From the NCBI GenBank assembly GCA_934572325.1, contig CAKTKT010000004.1, positions 1 to 58,172 on the forward strand: a stretch of DNA of 58,172 nucleotides. The letters run 5' to 3'. Source of the DNA: an uncultured Oscillospiraceae bacterium. GTDB taxonomy: Bacteria > Bacillota > Clostridia > Oscillospirales > Oscillospiraceae. Position numbers and translations under genes: made by a program. Every line of letters begins with the position of its first letter. Position 1 is the stretch's first letter. Positions 16,534-24,777 of the stretch are shown in pieces. Below the pieces are notes generated by a model. The model was not told the DNA's origin. It worked only from the letters and a program-made list of their open reading frames with translations, and searched no databases.

Positions 16534-17211
16534 ATGTACAGTCTTCGTATTCTGGCGGCTATATTTATAATGCTGCCGTCGCTGCTGCTGTGTAGCTGCA
16601 ACCGCAGCTCACCCGCCGATGATGAACGCGAGATTTCCGAGATCCGACCGCCTGCCGCAAGCGAGGAGGTCACGGTTTCCTCCCCTGACAAGACGGCGGA
16701 GGAAGCCGCGCTGCCGTTTCAGCGGATGAACGAGCCCGTTTCGCACAAGGCAAACGGTGAGTACGTGTACGACATATACGCAGACGATACCCTCGAGGGT
16801 ACTGTCAGCATTACAAAATACCTTGGCGATGAGACGGAAGTGAACGTTCCCGCGGAAATCGACGGAGCAAGGGTCGCTTCGATCGGGCTGGACGCGGTCA
16901 GCTTCATCGGGGCGTTTCAAAACTGCGGCGGCGTTGTCTCCGTCGTCATTCCGGAGGGCATAGAGTTCATCAATGACAATGCGTTTTGCGGCTGTCACGC
17001 GCTTGAGAGCGTGTCGATCCCCGCGAGCGTGAGCGGCATAGGCAACTGCGCCTTTGACGACTGCCCTCGGCTGACGGCGGTGTACTTTGCCGGAGACGCG
17101 CCGGATTTCGGCAGCTATGTCTTTTCGTATCCCGCGCCGACGCTGTACTATCCCGCCGCAGCATCCGGCTGGAGCAGCGTGATGACGGGGCTCGACAAGC
17201 GCTCATATTGA
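16534..17211 (+). CDS. Leucine-rich repeat (BspA type, LRR_5) lipoprotein
   Basis: A 225-aa lipoprotein. The signal peptide ends in a lipobox (LLCSC), a polar linker of about 50 residues follows, then two or three LRR_5 units of the BspA kind: VVIPEGIEFINDNAFCGC, ESVSIPASVSGIGNCAFDDC, then a terminal cap. These surface repeats often mediate adhesion or binding; no catalytic domain is present. GGAGG is 8 bases before the ATG. It stands alone between cls and the convergent fic gene. Confidence 0.82.
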   Translation: MYSLRILAAIFIMLPSLLLCSCNRSSPADDEREISEIRPPAASEEVTVSSPDKTAEEAALPFQRMNEPVSHKANGEYVYDIYADDTLEGTVSITKYLGDETEVNVPAEIDGARVASIGLDAVSFIGAFQNCGGVVSVVIPEGIEFINDNAFCGCHALESVSIPASVSGIGNCAFDDCPRLTAVYFAGDAPDFGSYVFSYPAPTLYYPAAASGWSSVMTGLDKRSY

Positions 17212-17256
17212 GGAAAGCGCGGTGAGGGAAGCGGACGGTCTCAAGCACGGGCAGTA

Positions 17257-18168
17257 TTACGGTTGAATATCAAACATAGCCATCAGTTTTTTAAACGTGT
17301 CCTGTCCGTCGAGACAGGTGTCGGTCAGATAGCCTTTTTCCGTTTCCCACTCGGAGAGACCCCGATAATAAAACATCTTTTTGGAATCCTCAATAATAAA
17401 CGGAACAATGCCGCAGCGCAGACATTCCTTGAGCGCCACCAAACGACCAACTCTGCCGTTACCGTCCTGAAACGGATGAATGTATTCAAAGCCGCAGTGA
17501 AATTCAATAATGTCTTCTATTGAAACGGTATCGAGGGCTTCATAGCGTGACAGCAGCGCTTTCATTCTCTCCGGCACATCCTTCGGCTTTGCGGTCTCCC
17601 TGCCGCCGACCGCGTTGGCTCTCTTTTTGTAGTCGCCGACGGCAAACCATGCGAGCGTGGAATCCTTTGTGCCCTGCTTCAAAATGCGGTGCAGCTCCTT
17701 GATGACGGACTCGGTAAGCGGCTTTTCCGCATGGTCTATCACATAGTCAACGGCACGAAAATGGTTGACCGTTTCAATGATGTCGTCAACGGGGATCCCC
17801 TCTCCCGCATCGATCGTGTTAGTTTCAAAAATCAGTCGGGTCTGATCCTCGCTGAGCTTGCTGCCCTCTATGCGGTTGGAGTTATATGTCATACGAACCT
17901 GAAGCTCATGGTACAGACCGCCGGGCATACGTATGCTCTTTTCATCACGCAGCGTTTGCAGCAGCGCATTGTCCGAGATGCTTCTATACAGCGTCTCCGG
18001 CTCACAGCCCAGATATGCAGCGATCTTTTCAAGCACGCGGTCAGCTATCTTTTCGCCGCGCCCGATTTTGGCGACAGTCCGCGATGAAATGCCGAGTTCT
18101 TTTGTAAGTGCAGTCTTAGTAAGTCCTTTTTCATCGAGCTTTCGGATAAGCCCATCATATGAGATCAC
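17257..18168 (-). CDS. HTH-Fic family protein with built-in inhibitory motif
   Basis: A 303-aa fusion of an N-terminal XRE HTH (about 1-65) and a Fic domain. The catalytic loop HPFQDGNGRVGR near residue 228 is complete, so AMP transfer from ATP to a target hydroxyl is expected. SNRIEG near residue 97 fits the (S/T)xxxE(G/N) inhibitory motif placed before the Fic core (class II), whose Glu blocks ATP binding. The HTH probably represses its own promoter. GTG 18168 is the start, with GAGGTGAG upstream. The target is unknown, and no separate antitoxin gene is adjacent. Confidence 0.9.
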   Translation of the reverse strand: MISYDGLIRKLDEKGLTKTALTKELGISSRTVAKIGRGEKIADRVLEKIAAYLGCEPETLYRSISDNALLQTLRDEKSIRMPGGLYHELQVRMTYNSNRIEGSKLSEDQTRLIFETNTIDAGEGIPVDDIIETVNHFRAVDYVIDHAEKPLTESVIKELHRILKQGTKDSTLAWFAVGDYKKRANAVGGRETAKPKDVPERMKALLSRYEALDTVSIEDIIEFHCGFEYIHPFQDGNGRVGRLVALKECLRCGIVPFIIEDSKKMFYYRGLSEWETEKGYLTDTCLDGQDTFKKLMAMFDIQP

Positions 18169-18184
18169 TAACGCTCACCTCTTC

Positions 18185-18246
18185 CCTTTACTTATTGTAA
18201 CCGATTTTGCGTAAAAAGTAAAGGCAAACTTGTAGAGAAGTAAAGG
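18185..18246 (-). promoter_or_regulatory. fic promoter with three copies of a 9-bp box
   Basis: Minus-strand -35 TTTACT (18222-18217), a 17-nt spacer and -10 TACAAT (18199-18194). AAGTAAAGG occurs at 18216-18224, over the -35, and again 22 bases away at 18238-18246. Its complement CCTTTACTT occurs at 18185-18193, just past the -10. The arrangement suits autorepression by the HTH-Fic protein. Confidence 0.65.
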
Positions 18247-18340
18247 CAGCGGGAGAAATCGCAAAACCTGTGGTTTCTCCCGCTGAAATATTGAGGGAAA
18301 TTCCGAAAAGGCTAATCCCCTTTCCTTTTTTTCGCGGAGC

Positions 18341-18763
18341 TCATTTCTCCAGCGCTTCTTTCAGCGTGCGCCAGCCGAGGACGGCGCACTTGACACGCGC
18401 GGGCATATGGGATATGTCGCGCAGGGCGGCGGCTTCCTCAAGGCTCTCTATCTCCTCCTCCGTCGCCTCGCCCTTTATCATGCGCATGAACCTGTCCGCA
18501 AGCGCCAGCGCCTCCGCGCGGCTGCGTCCGATAACCATGCCGAGCATGATGTCCGCCGACGCCTGCGATATGGCGCAGCCATCGCCGACGAACGCGCCGT
18601 CGGTCACGGTATCCCCGTCGAGCTTGAGCTTGAGCCAAATATCGTCGCCGCAGCTCGGGTTAACGCCGTTGAGGACAATGTCCGCGTCCGGCAGATCGTG
18701 TTTAAACTCCGGATGGACATTGTGCTCGGTCAAAACCTCATTATAAAAGCTCCTATTTTCCAT
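18341..18763 (-). CDS. sufU: Iron-sulfur assembly protein SufU
   Basis: A 140-aa SufU. Cys38, Asp40, Cys63 and Cys126 match the zinc-binding set (NPSCGDD, GDGCAIS, VKCAVLG). In Firmicutes SufU is a zinc-dependent sulfur acceptor that takes persulfide sulfur from SufS. It is the last gene of sufCBDSU and overlaps sufS by 11 bases. Confidence 0.95.
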   Translation of the reverse strand: MENRSFYNEVLTEHNVHPEFKHDLPDADIVLNGVNPSCGDDIWLKLKLDGDTVTDGAFVGDGCAISQASADIMLGMVIGRSRAEALALADRFMRMIKGEATEEEIESLEEAAALRDISHMPARVKCAVLGWRTLKEALEK

Positions 18764-19967
18764 AGCCCATACGCTCCCTTACCGTTGCAAGGCTCGACGC
18801 CAAGCGGTCTATCTCGTCGGTGGTATTGTAAAACGCGAGACTGGCGCGCACGGCGGCGTTGACGCCCAGATGCGTCAGCAGCGGCTGCGCACAGTGGTGT
18901 CCGGCGCGGACGTTCACGCCGTCAGCGGCGAGAATCTCGCTGATATCGTGCGGGTGCACACCGTCGAGCGTGAACGTGAGGATGCCATTGTGCTCCTGCC
19001 AGCGCGGCGAGCCGAGAATATGCACACGGTCAACGGCGGAGAGCGCGTCAAAGGCGTAATGCGTCAGCTCATGCTCGCGCCGCTGCATCGCGTCAAAGCC
19101 GACCGTGCCGACATAGCGGAGCGCCGCGTCCAGCCCCGCCGCACCGGCGGCATTGACCGTGCCCGCCTCGAACTTGTGCGGAAGCTCGGCATAGGTCGCG
19201 CCGTCGCGCGTGACGGATTCTATCATCTCGCCGCCGGTGAGAAACGGCGGCATCGCGTCCAGCAGGGCGCGCTTGCCGTACAGCACGCCGATGCCCATAG
19301 GACCGTAGACCTTGTGACCGGAGAAGGCAAAGAAGTCCGCGTCCATATCGCGCACGTCCACCGGCATATGCGGGGTGCTCTGCGCGCCGTCAACGACGAT
19401 CACCGCGCCCTTCGCATGGGCGAGCGCGGCGAGCTTTTTCACGGGGTACTCGCGCCCGAGGACGTTGGAGACCTGCGTGACGGCGACGAGCTTCGTCCGC
19501 GCCGTGATGAGCGCGTCCACCGCGTCAAGGTCGATGCTGCCGTCCGGAGCGCACTCGATATACTTCAGCCTCGCGCCGCGCTCGCGGCAGACCATCTGCC
19601 AGGGGAGTATATCGCTGTGGTGCTCCATGACGGACACAAGCACCTCATCCCCCTCGCGCACGTTCGTCAGAGCGTAGCTGTACGCGACAAGGTTAAGGCT
19701 CTCGGTGGTGTTGCGGGTGAATACTATCTCCTCGGTGCTCGCGGCGTTTATGAAGCGGCGGACAGTCTCGCGCGCAGTCTCGTAAGCGTCCGTCGCGGCG
19801 ATGCTCAGCGGGTACAGCCCACGGAGCGGGTTGGCGTTATGCCTGAGATAAAACTCGCGCTCCGCCTCTATGACACATTCCGGACGCTGCGCCGTGGCGG
19901 CGTTGTCGAGATACGCCACGTCCATGGACGCGAGCAGCGGAAAATCCAGCTTATAGTTATATTCCAT
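18753..19967 (-). CDS. sufS: Cysteine desulfurase SufS
   Basis: A 404-aa class V aminotransferase-fold enzyme, PLP dependent, taking sulfur from cysteine for iron-sulfur clusters. Visible features are the PLP-binding SGHKVYGPMGIGVLYG, EHHSDILPWQ, and the active-site Cys in RAGHHCAQP. ATG 19967 is chosen because GAGGAGG, at the end of sufD, lies at the right distance; an ATG six codons earlier overlaps that ribosome binding site. It is the fourth gene of the suf operon. Confidence 0.96.
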   Translation of the reverse strand: MEYNYKLDFPLLASMDVAYLDNAATAQRPECVIEAEREFYLRHNANPLRGLYPLSIAATDAYETARETVRRFINAASTEEIVFTRNTTESLNLVAYSYALTNVREGDEVLVSVMEHHSDILPWQMVCRERGARLKYIECAPDGSIDLDAVDALITARTKLVAVTQVSNVLGREYPVKKLAALAHAKGAVIVVDGAQSTPHMPVDVRDMDADFFAFSGHKVYGPMGIGVLYGKRALLDAMPPFLTGGEMIESVTRDGATYAELPHKFEAGTVNAAGAAGLDAALRYVGTVGFDAMQRREHELTHYAFDALSAVDRVHILGSPRWQEHNGILTFTLDGVHPHDISEILAADGVNVRAGHHCAQPLLTHLGVNAAVRASLAFYNTTDEIDRLASSLATVRERMGYGK

Positions 19968-19971
19968 GTTA

Positions 19972-20889
19972 TCAGACCTCCTCATTGAGCAGCGTCATTA
20001 TGCGCTTTTCGACCGCCGCGTCGCCGACGGCGCGGGCAAGGCGCTCGACCGCAGAGCGGGCAAGGATGCTCTCCGCCTCGGCGCGGGATATGCCGCGGCT
20101 CTCGAAGTAAAAGAGCGTTTCCGCGTCCAGCTCGCCTATCGTCGCGCCGTGGTTGCCCACGACGTTTTCCTCCGCGCAGAGGATGAGCGGAACGGTCTTG
20201 TTGACCGCGTCCTCGCCGAGCATGAGCACCGTCTCCTTCTCGTTGCCGACAGAGTCGGACGAGCCGGTCTTGAAATCTATCGTGCCGCGGAAGATCTTCT
20301 CCGCCGCGTCCATGAGCGCGCCGTTGGCGGCAATCTCGCTCTCTGTGCGCTTGCCGTAGTGGTTGCAGACGAGGTTTACGTCCAGCTTCTGCGCGCCGCG
20401 CCCCATATAGCCGACCTCCGCCCTGAAGCGGCTCGCGTCGCCGCGAAGCTCCGCAAGGCAGTCGGTATATACATCTCCCGCACCGAGGAGAAGCTGCACA
20501 AGCTCAAGCTCCGCACCGGCGGCGCAGTCGGCAGTTATCGCACTGCGCGCCATGCCGCCCGCATCGGCGCTCTGCACCTGAACAAGGTGGAGCTTCGCGT
20601 TCACGCCGAGGCTTATATCCGTCCTCACGGCGAGCCTGTGCGCCGCCGCGACGTCCATAAACACCGTCAGCTCCGCGCCGGACGCGGCGTTGAGCCTTAG
20701 GGACTTCTCCGCGTACTCGCTCTCCCCGCGCACCGTGACGTGCGCGGTCCTTTTCTCCTCCGCGTCGGCGCTCACGCGCTCCTCCGGCAGCTCTTCGGCG
20801 CTTGCCGCGTCCCATTCTATCAGCGCCTCGTTCACGCCGAGGCGGTTCCACGTCCTCGTGGGGAGTTTATTTATGCTCAGCTTTTCCAT
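19972..20889 (-). CDS. sufD: SufD, Fe-S scaffold subunit
   Basis: A 305-aa SufBD-family protein with a shortened N-terminal region. The beta-helix core and the C-terminal signature NVVGNHGATIGELDAETLFYFESRGIS (only part quoted by motif: GNHGATIG, ESRGIS) identify it. It forms the SufBC2D scaffold with SufB and SufC. It lies 17 bases after sufB. Confidence 0.93.
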   Translation of the reverse strand: MEKLSINKLPTRTWNRLGVNEALIEWDAASAEELPEERVSADAEEKRTAHVTVRGESEYAEKSLRLNAASGAELTVFMDVAAAHRLAVRTDISLGVNAKLHLVQVQSADAGGMARSAITADCAAGAELELVQLLLGAGDVYTDCLAELRGDASRFRAEVGYMGRGAQKLDVNLVCNHYGKRTESEIAANGALMDAAEKIFRGTIDFKTGSSDSVGNEKETVLMLGEDAVNKTVPLILCAEENVVGNHGATIGELDAETLFYFESRGISRAEAESILARSAVERLARAVGDAAVEKRIMTLLNEEV

Positions 20890-20906
20890 TGTGCGCTTCC
20901 CTCCTA

Positions 20907-22322
20907 TCAGCCGATGCTGCCCTTCATCTCAAGGCGGATAAGGTTGTTCATCTCAACGGCGTACTCCACCGGCAGCTCCTTGGAGACGTTGTCGGCAAAG
21001 CCGCTGACGATGGCGGCGCGCGCGTCCTCCTCGCTCATGCCGCGGCTCATGAGATAGAAGATGGCGTCGTTGCTGATGCTGCCTATCTTCGCCTCGTGCC
21101 CGACGGAGGCGTCGCGCGTGCGGATGTCCATGGCGGGAACGGTGTCCGAGCGGGAGATCGAATCGAGCATGAGCGACTGGCACGACACGGAGGATCTCGC
21201 CCCCCTTGCGTTCTTCTCCACAATAACGCTGCTGCGGAAAGTGGAAACGCCGCCGCTCTTGCTTATCGAGCGGGTGTTCATATACGAGCGGGTGTTCTTT
21301 CCCGCATGGACGACCTTTGCACCCGTGTCGAGATTCTGCCCCGCGCCGGCGAAGGTCACGCCGGTGAACTCCATGCGGGAGTTGTCGCCGCGCAGTATGC
21401 TCATGGGGTAAAGGCAGCCCACGTGAGACCCGAACGAGCCGGACACCCACTCTATAACGCCGTTCTCCTCCACGAGCGCGCGCTTGGTGTTGAGGTTGTA
21501 CATATTCTTCGACCAGTTTTCTATCGTCGAGTAGCGCAGCTTCGCGTTTTTCTTCACGTACAGCTCCACACAGCCCGCGTGGAGATTGGCGACGTTGTAC
21601 TTCGGGGCGGAGCAGCCCTCGATGAAGTGCAGGCTCGCGCCCTCGTCAACGATGATGAGCGTATGCTCAAACTGCCCCGCGCCCTTGGCGTTGAGCCGGA
21701 AGTACGACTGGAGCGGGATGGACACCCGCACGCCCTTGGGCACGTATACGAACGACCCGCCCGACCACACCGCGCCGTGCAGCGCGGCGAACTTATGATC
21801 GCGCGGCGTGACGAGCTTCATGAAGTACCTTCTCACCATGTCGGCGTACTCGCCGCGCATGGCGCTCTCCATATCGGTGTAGACAACGCCCTGCGCGGCG
21901 ACCTCGTCGCGGACATTGTGATAGACAAGCTCGGAGTCGTACTGTGCGCCGACGCCAGCAAGCGATTTGCGCTCCGCCTCCGGTATGCCGAGGCGCTCGA
22001 ACGTGTCCTTTATATCCTGCGGAACATTCTTCCAGTTATTCTGCATTTTTGTGTTCGGGCGGACGTAGGTGGCGATACGCTCAATGTCCAGCCCCTCAAG
22101 GGAGGGTCCCCAGTCGGGAACGTGGGTCTCGTTATATATTTGCAGGGCGTGAAGCCTGAACTGCTGCATCCAGACGGGGTCGTCCTTTTCCTTGGAGAGC
22201 TTGTCGATTATCTCCGGCGTCAGCCCCTCCTCCATGCGGTAGGCGTCATGCTCGACGTCACGGACGTCGTATATACTGCGGTCTATATCCTCAACGCTGG
22301 TTTTTTCCTTCATGGTGTTCAC
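20907..22322 (-). CDS. sufB: SufB, Fe-S scaffold subunit
   Basis: A 471-aa SufB of full length. Family features are the WSGGSFVYVPKGV segment near residue 167, SLHFIEGCSAP near residue 218, the C-terminal GHEAKIGSISNDAIFYLMSR, and the conserved Glu-Asp-rich end. SufB holds the nascent cluster. It is the second gene of the operon, 7 bases after sufC. Confidence 0.96.
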   Translation of the reverse strand: MNTMKEKTSVEDIDRSIYDVRDVEHDAYRMEEGLTPEIIDKLSKEKDDPVWMQQFRLHALQIYNETHVPDWGPSLEGLDIERIATYVRPNTKMQNNWKNVPQDIKDTFERLGIPEAERKSLAGVGAQYDSELVYHNVRDEVAAQGVVYTDMESAMRGEYADMVRRYFMKLVTPRDHKFAALHGAVWSGGSFVYVPKGVRVSIPLQSYFRLNAKGAGQFEHTLIIVDEGASLHFIEGCSAPKYNVANLHAGCVELYVKKNAKLRYSTIENWSKNMYNLNTKRALVEENGVIEWVSGSFGSHVGCLYPMSILRGDNSRMEFTGVTFAGAGQNLDTGAKVVHAGKNTRSYMNTRSISKSGGVSTFRSSVIVEKNARGARSSVSCQSLMLDSISRSDTVPAMDIRTRDASVGHEAKIGSISNDAIFYLMSRGMSEEDARAAIVSGFADNVSKELPVEYAVEMNNLIRLEMKGSIG

Positions 22323-22329
22323 CGTCCTC

Positions 22330-23079
22330 TTATGCGCCCTTCACAGCGGCAAAGCCGTGCTCGTTTATCTCATCGACAAGGCTCGCGCCGCCGTTTTTGA
22401 CGATAACGCCGTTTTCCATGATATGCGCCGCGTCAACGCTGAGCACCTCAAGTATGCGGGTGCTGTGCGTGATTATCAGAAGCGAGCCGTGCGCGCGCTC
22501 GCGGAAGATGCGCACACCGTTGGAAACCGTGCGCACCGCGTCCACGTCAAGTCCGGAGTCCGTCTCGTCGAGGATGGCGAGCTTGGGTTCGAGCATCAGA
22601 AGCTGCAATATCTCCGCCTTTTTCTTCTCGCCGCCGGAAAAGCCGACGTTAAGATCGCGCTCTGCATAGCTCTCGTCCATATCCAGCAGCTTCATCATCT
22701 CGCCGAGCTTCTTTTTGAAATCCCACAGGCGCATACGCTTGCCCGTTCTTGTTTCGAGCGCGCTTCTGATGAAAGCGCCGAGCGTCACACCCGGGACCTC
22801 GAGCGGGTTCTGGAACGAGAGGAATATCCCGCGCCTCGCGCGCTCATTGACGGGCAGCTCGGTGATGTCCTCGCCGTCAAAGACGATGCTGCCGGAGGTG
22901 ACGGTATACTGCGGGTTGCCGGTTATCGCATAGCCGAGGGTGGACTTGCCCGTGCCGTTCGGCCCCATAAGAACGTGCGTCTCGTCGCGTCCGAGGGTCA
23001 GGTCAGCGCCGTGAAGTATCTCCCTGTCCTCAACGCTGACGTGCAGGTCGCTGATCTCAAGCAGGTTTTTATCTTTCAT
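22330..23079 (-). CDS. sufC: SufC, Fe-S assembly ATPase
   Basis: A 249-aa ABC-type ATPase: Walker A GPNGTGKST near residue 38, signature FSGGEKKKAEILQ near residue 149, and Walker B KLAILDETDSGLD. It powers the SufBC2D scaffold and is soluble, without membrane helices. It is the first gene of the operon, behind a strong promoter at 23143-23171. Confidence 0.96.
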   Translation of the reverse strand: MKDKNLLEISDLHVSVEDREILHGADLTLGRDETHVLMGPNGTGKSTLGYAITGNPQYTVTSGSIVFDGEDITELPVNERARRGIFLSFQNPLEVPGVTLGAFIRSALETRTGKRMRLWDFKKKLGEMMKLLDMDESYAERDLNVGFSGGEKKKAEILQLLMLEPKLAILDETDSGLDVDAVRTVSNGVRIFRERAHGSLLIITHSTRILEVLSVDAAHIMENGVIVKNGGASLVDEINEHGFAAVKGA

Positions 23080-23120
23080 ATATATCCTCTTTTCCGCGCC
23101 GCCTGTCTCCTCGCGGCTGC

Positions 23121-23179
23121 AATTCCTATCTTTCAGCTAGAGATTATAATAGCGTTTACCTAGTTTGTCAATAGGAATT
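23121..23179 (-). promoter_or_regulatory. suf operon promoter within an inverted repeat
   Basis: Consensus minus-strand promoter: TTGACA (23171-23166), a 17-nt spacer and TATAAT (23148-23143). AATTCCTAT (23121-23129) and ATAGGAATT (23171-23179) form a 9-bp perfect inverted repeat flanking it. A nearby CTAGGTAAA could suit an IscR/Rrf2-type site, which is speculative. Confidence 0.7.
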
Positions 23180-23216
23180 ATGTGCGAGAGTATATAATAG
23201 GGGGTCATATGCGCGA

Positions 23217-23246
23217 AAACGGAGCGCCGAGACGCTCCGTTTTTTG
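23217..23246. terminator. Terminator after the NusG-II gene (end of the rnf operon)
   Basis: AAACGGAGCG/CGCTCCGTTT stem with a 6-base loop. T-runs on both strands allow bidirectional use. It separates the rnf operon from the suf promoter. Confidence 0.8.
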
Positions 23247-23257
23247 TGTTATTGCTG

Positions 23258-23626
23258 TTAGCTGACGAGGTCAACCTCCGGCTCTCCGCCCTCAAGCGTC
23301 ACGGTGAGCTTGTTGGGCAGGCAGGTGATGCACTGCCCCGCGTAGCGCACACGCCCCTGCTCGACGCATATCCTGTCCGGACAGTCCGCCTCCGTCACGG
23401 CGGCAGAGCCGCTTGCAACGGTGAGCACGTTTGTGCCGCCGTTGAGCGGGTATACGCCGTCCTTTGAGAGCGAATAGCGCGCGACCTCGCGCCCCTCGAC
23501 GCGGACGACCGCCCACGCACCGGGTGTACGCCCAAGGCGCAGCCACAAAAGCAGCGCGGCAGCGGCAATGAGCAGCGCCGCGAGCACGATAAGCTCAACG
23601 GGCGGACGTTTGCGCGGCTCGCTCAT
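23258..23626 (-). CDS. NusG domain II-containing membrane protein
   Basis: A 122-aa protein with an N-terminal membrane helix (about 11-30) and an extracytoplasmic NusG domain II fold with DCPDRICVEQG and GQCITCLPNKL. The family is often beside rnf genes in Clostridia; its role is not established. It overlaps rnfA by 4 bases and occupies the slot where rnfB is usual. Confidence 0.88.
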   Translation of the reverse strand: MSEPRKRPPVELIVLAALLIAAAALLLWLRLGRTPGAWAVVRVEGREVARYSLSKDGVYPLNGGTNVLTVASGSAAVTEADCPDRICVEQGRVRYAGQCITCLPNKLTVTLEGGEPEVDLVS

Positions 23627-24132
23627 TTGAACGCGACGACCGCCATGCAGATGACGCCCGCTGCGAGCAGACGCACGGGGAAGCCGCGAAACGCGGCGGG
23701 AACATACATGTCGTCGATCTTCGTCTCAACGCCGGCGAAGAGGAGCAGCGCCACGGTGAAGCCCAGCCCCGCGCCGAGCGCGGCGGCAAGAGTCTCGACA
23801 AATCCCGCACCGAGAGCACCGGCGGACGCGCCGAGCACAACGCCGTTGAGCGCGATGAGCAGCCACTTATCAGTGAAGAAATGACCGATGACCGCAGCGG
23901 CAATCAGCACCCAGAGGGCGCAGAGGAACGTGGTATACGCGCCGAAGCTGAAAGGATCGGTGACGAGGGCGGCAACGAGCGTGACCGCCGCGACGGCAAG
24001 ACCGTGCTTTGCCAGCGCCTTTGCCTGACCCGACGCGCCGAGCACCGGAGTGATGCCGTAAAACTGCGTCAAAACGCAGTTGTTGGCGAGCGCGCCGCCG
24101 ATGATGACGAGCAGAAAGGTCTTAATATCCAT
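23623..24132 (-). CDS. rnfA: RnfA, electron transport complex membrane subunit
   Basis: A 169-aa protein with six predicted membrane helices, somewhat shorter than the usual 190. The N-terminal VIIGGALANNCVLTQFYGI is the conserved Rnf/Nqr helix carrying the Cys of the membrane-embedded iron-sulfur site. It pairs with RnfE in the membrane core of the ferredoxin:NAD+ oxidoreductase. It starts 3 bases after rnfE. Confidence 0.93.
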   Translation of the reverse strand: MDIKTFLLVIIGGALANNCVLTQFYGITPVLGASGQAKALAKHGLAVAAVTLVAALVTDPFSFGAYTTFLCALWVLIAAAVIGHFFTDKWLLIALNGVVLGASAGALGAGFVETLAAALGAGLGFTVALLLFAGVETKIDDMYVPAAFRGFPVRLLAAGVICMAVVAFK

Positions 24133-24135
24133 AGC

Positions 24136-24777
24136 TTACGCCTCCTTTTCCGCGCAGACCGCCGCAGCGTCGGCGGCGATGCCGCCGAGAGCTGCGGTGC
24201 GGTTTTTGAAGATGGCTTGGACGACCGCCATAACGACGGCAAACACGAAGAAGCCGCCGGCGGCAGAGCTCAGCAGGGAGACAGCGTGCGCCTTGAAGAA
24301 GGGCACGGCAGCACCCGCGACGCTGCCCGCGCCGAAAAGCTCACGGATGAGCGCGGTGACGGCAAGCGCAAGGGCGAAGCCCAGCCCCGTCAGAAGGCTG
24401 TCCGCCAGCGCCGCGCCGACAGGGCGGTCAGAGGCGCGCTCGGTCTCGGCATAGACGAGCAGATCGACCGCGAGGAGCGTGGTGTACACCCCGAGGGCGT
24501 TGAACTGCGCGGGAAACCATGCCTGCATGAGAAGCTGCACGATGGCGGCAAAGCCCGCGACAAGAATGAAATTCACCAGCGGCTTTACCTTGGCGGCGAC
24601 GGCGTTTCTCAAAAGAGACGCCGCAAGCGCCGCGAGCACCATGACCGCGAGCGCTGCGATGCCGAGCGTCAGCGCGGGGAGCACAGCGCCCGTCGCGCCC
24701 AGCGCGGGGCACGCGCCCAGGAACAAAACCATCACGGGGTTGCACGCGATGGCGGTGCAGAGCTTATTGTCTTTCAT
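24136..24777 (-). CDS. rnfE: RnfE, electron transport complex membrane subunit
   Basis: A 213-aa homologue of RnfA with six membrane helices. The start NPVMVLFLGACPALGAT contains the conserved Cys and Gly-rich loop, and the second half has VDLLVYAETERASDRPVG. It shares one base with the preceding rnfG stop. It is part of the ion-pumping core. Confidence 0.93.
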   Translation of the reverse strand: MKDNKLCTAIACNPVMVLFLGACPALGATGAVLPALTLGIAALAVMVLAALAASLLRNAVAAKVKPLVNFILVAGFAAIVQLLMQAWFPAQFNALGVYTTLLAVDLLVYAETERASDRPVGAALADSLLTGLGFALALAVTALIRELFGAGSVAGAAVPFFKAHAVSLLSSAAGGFFVFAVVMAVVQAIFKNRTAALGGIAADAAAVCAEKEA

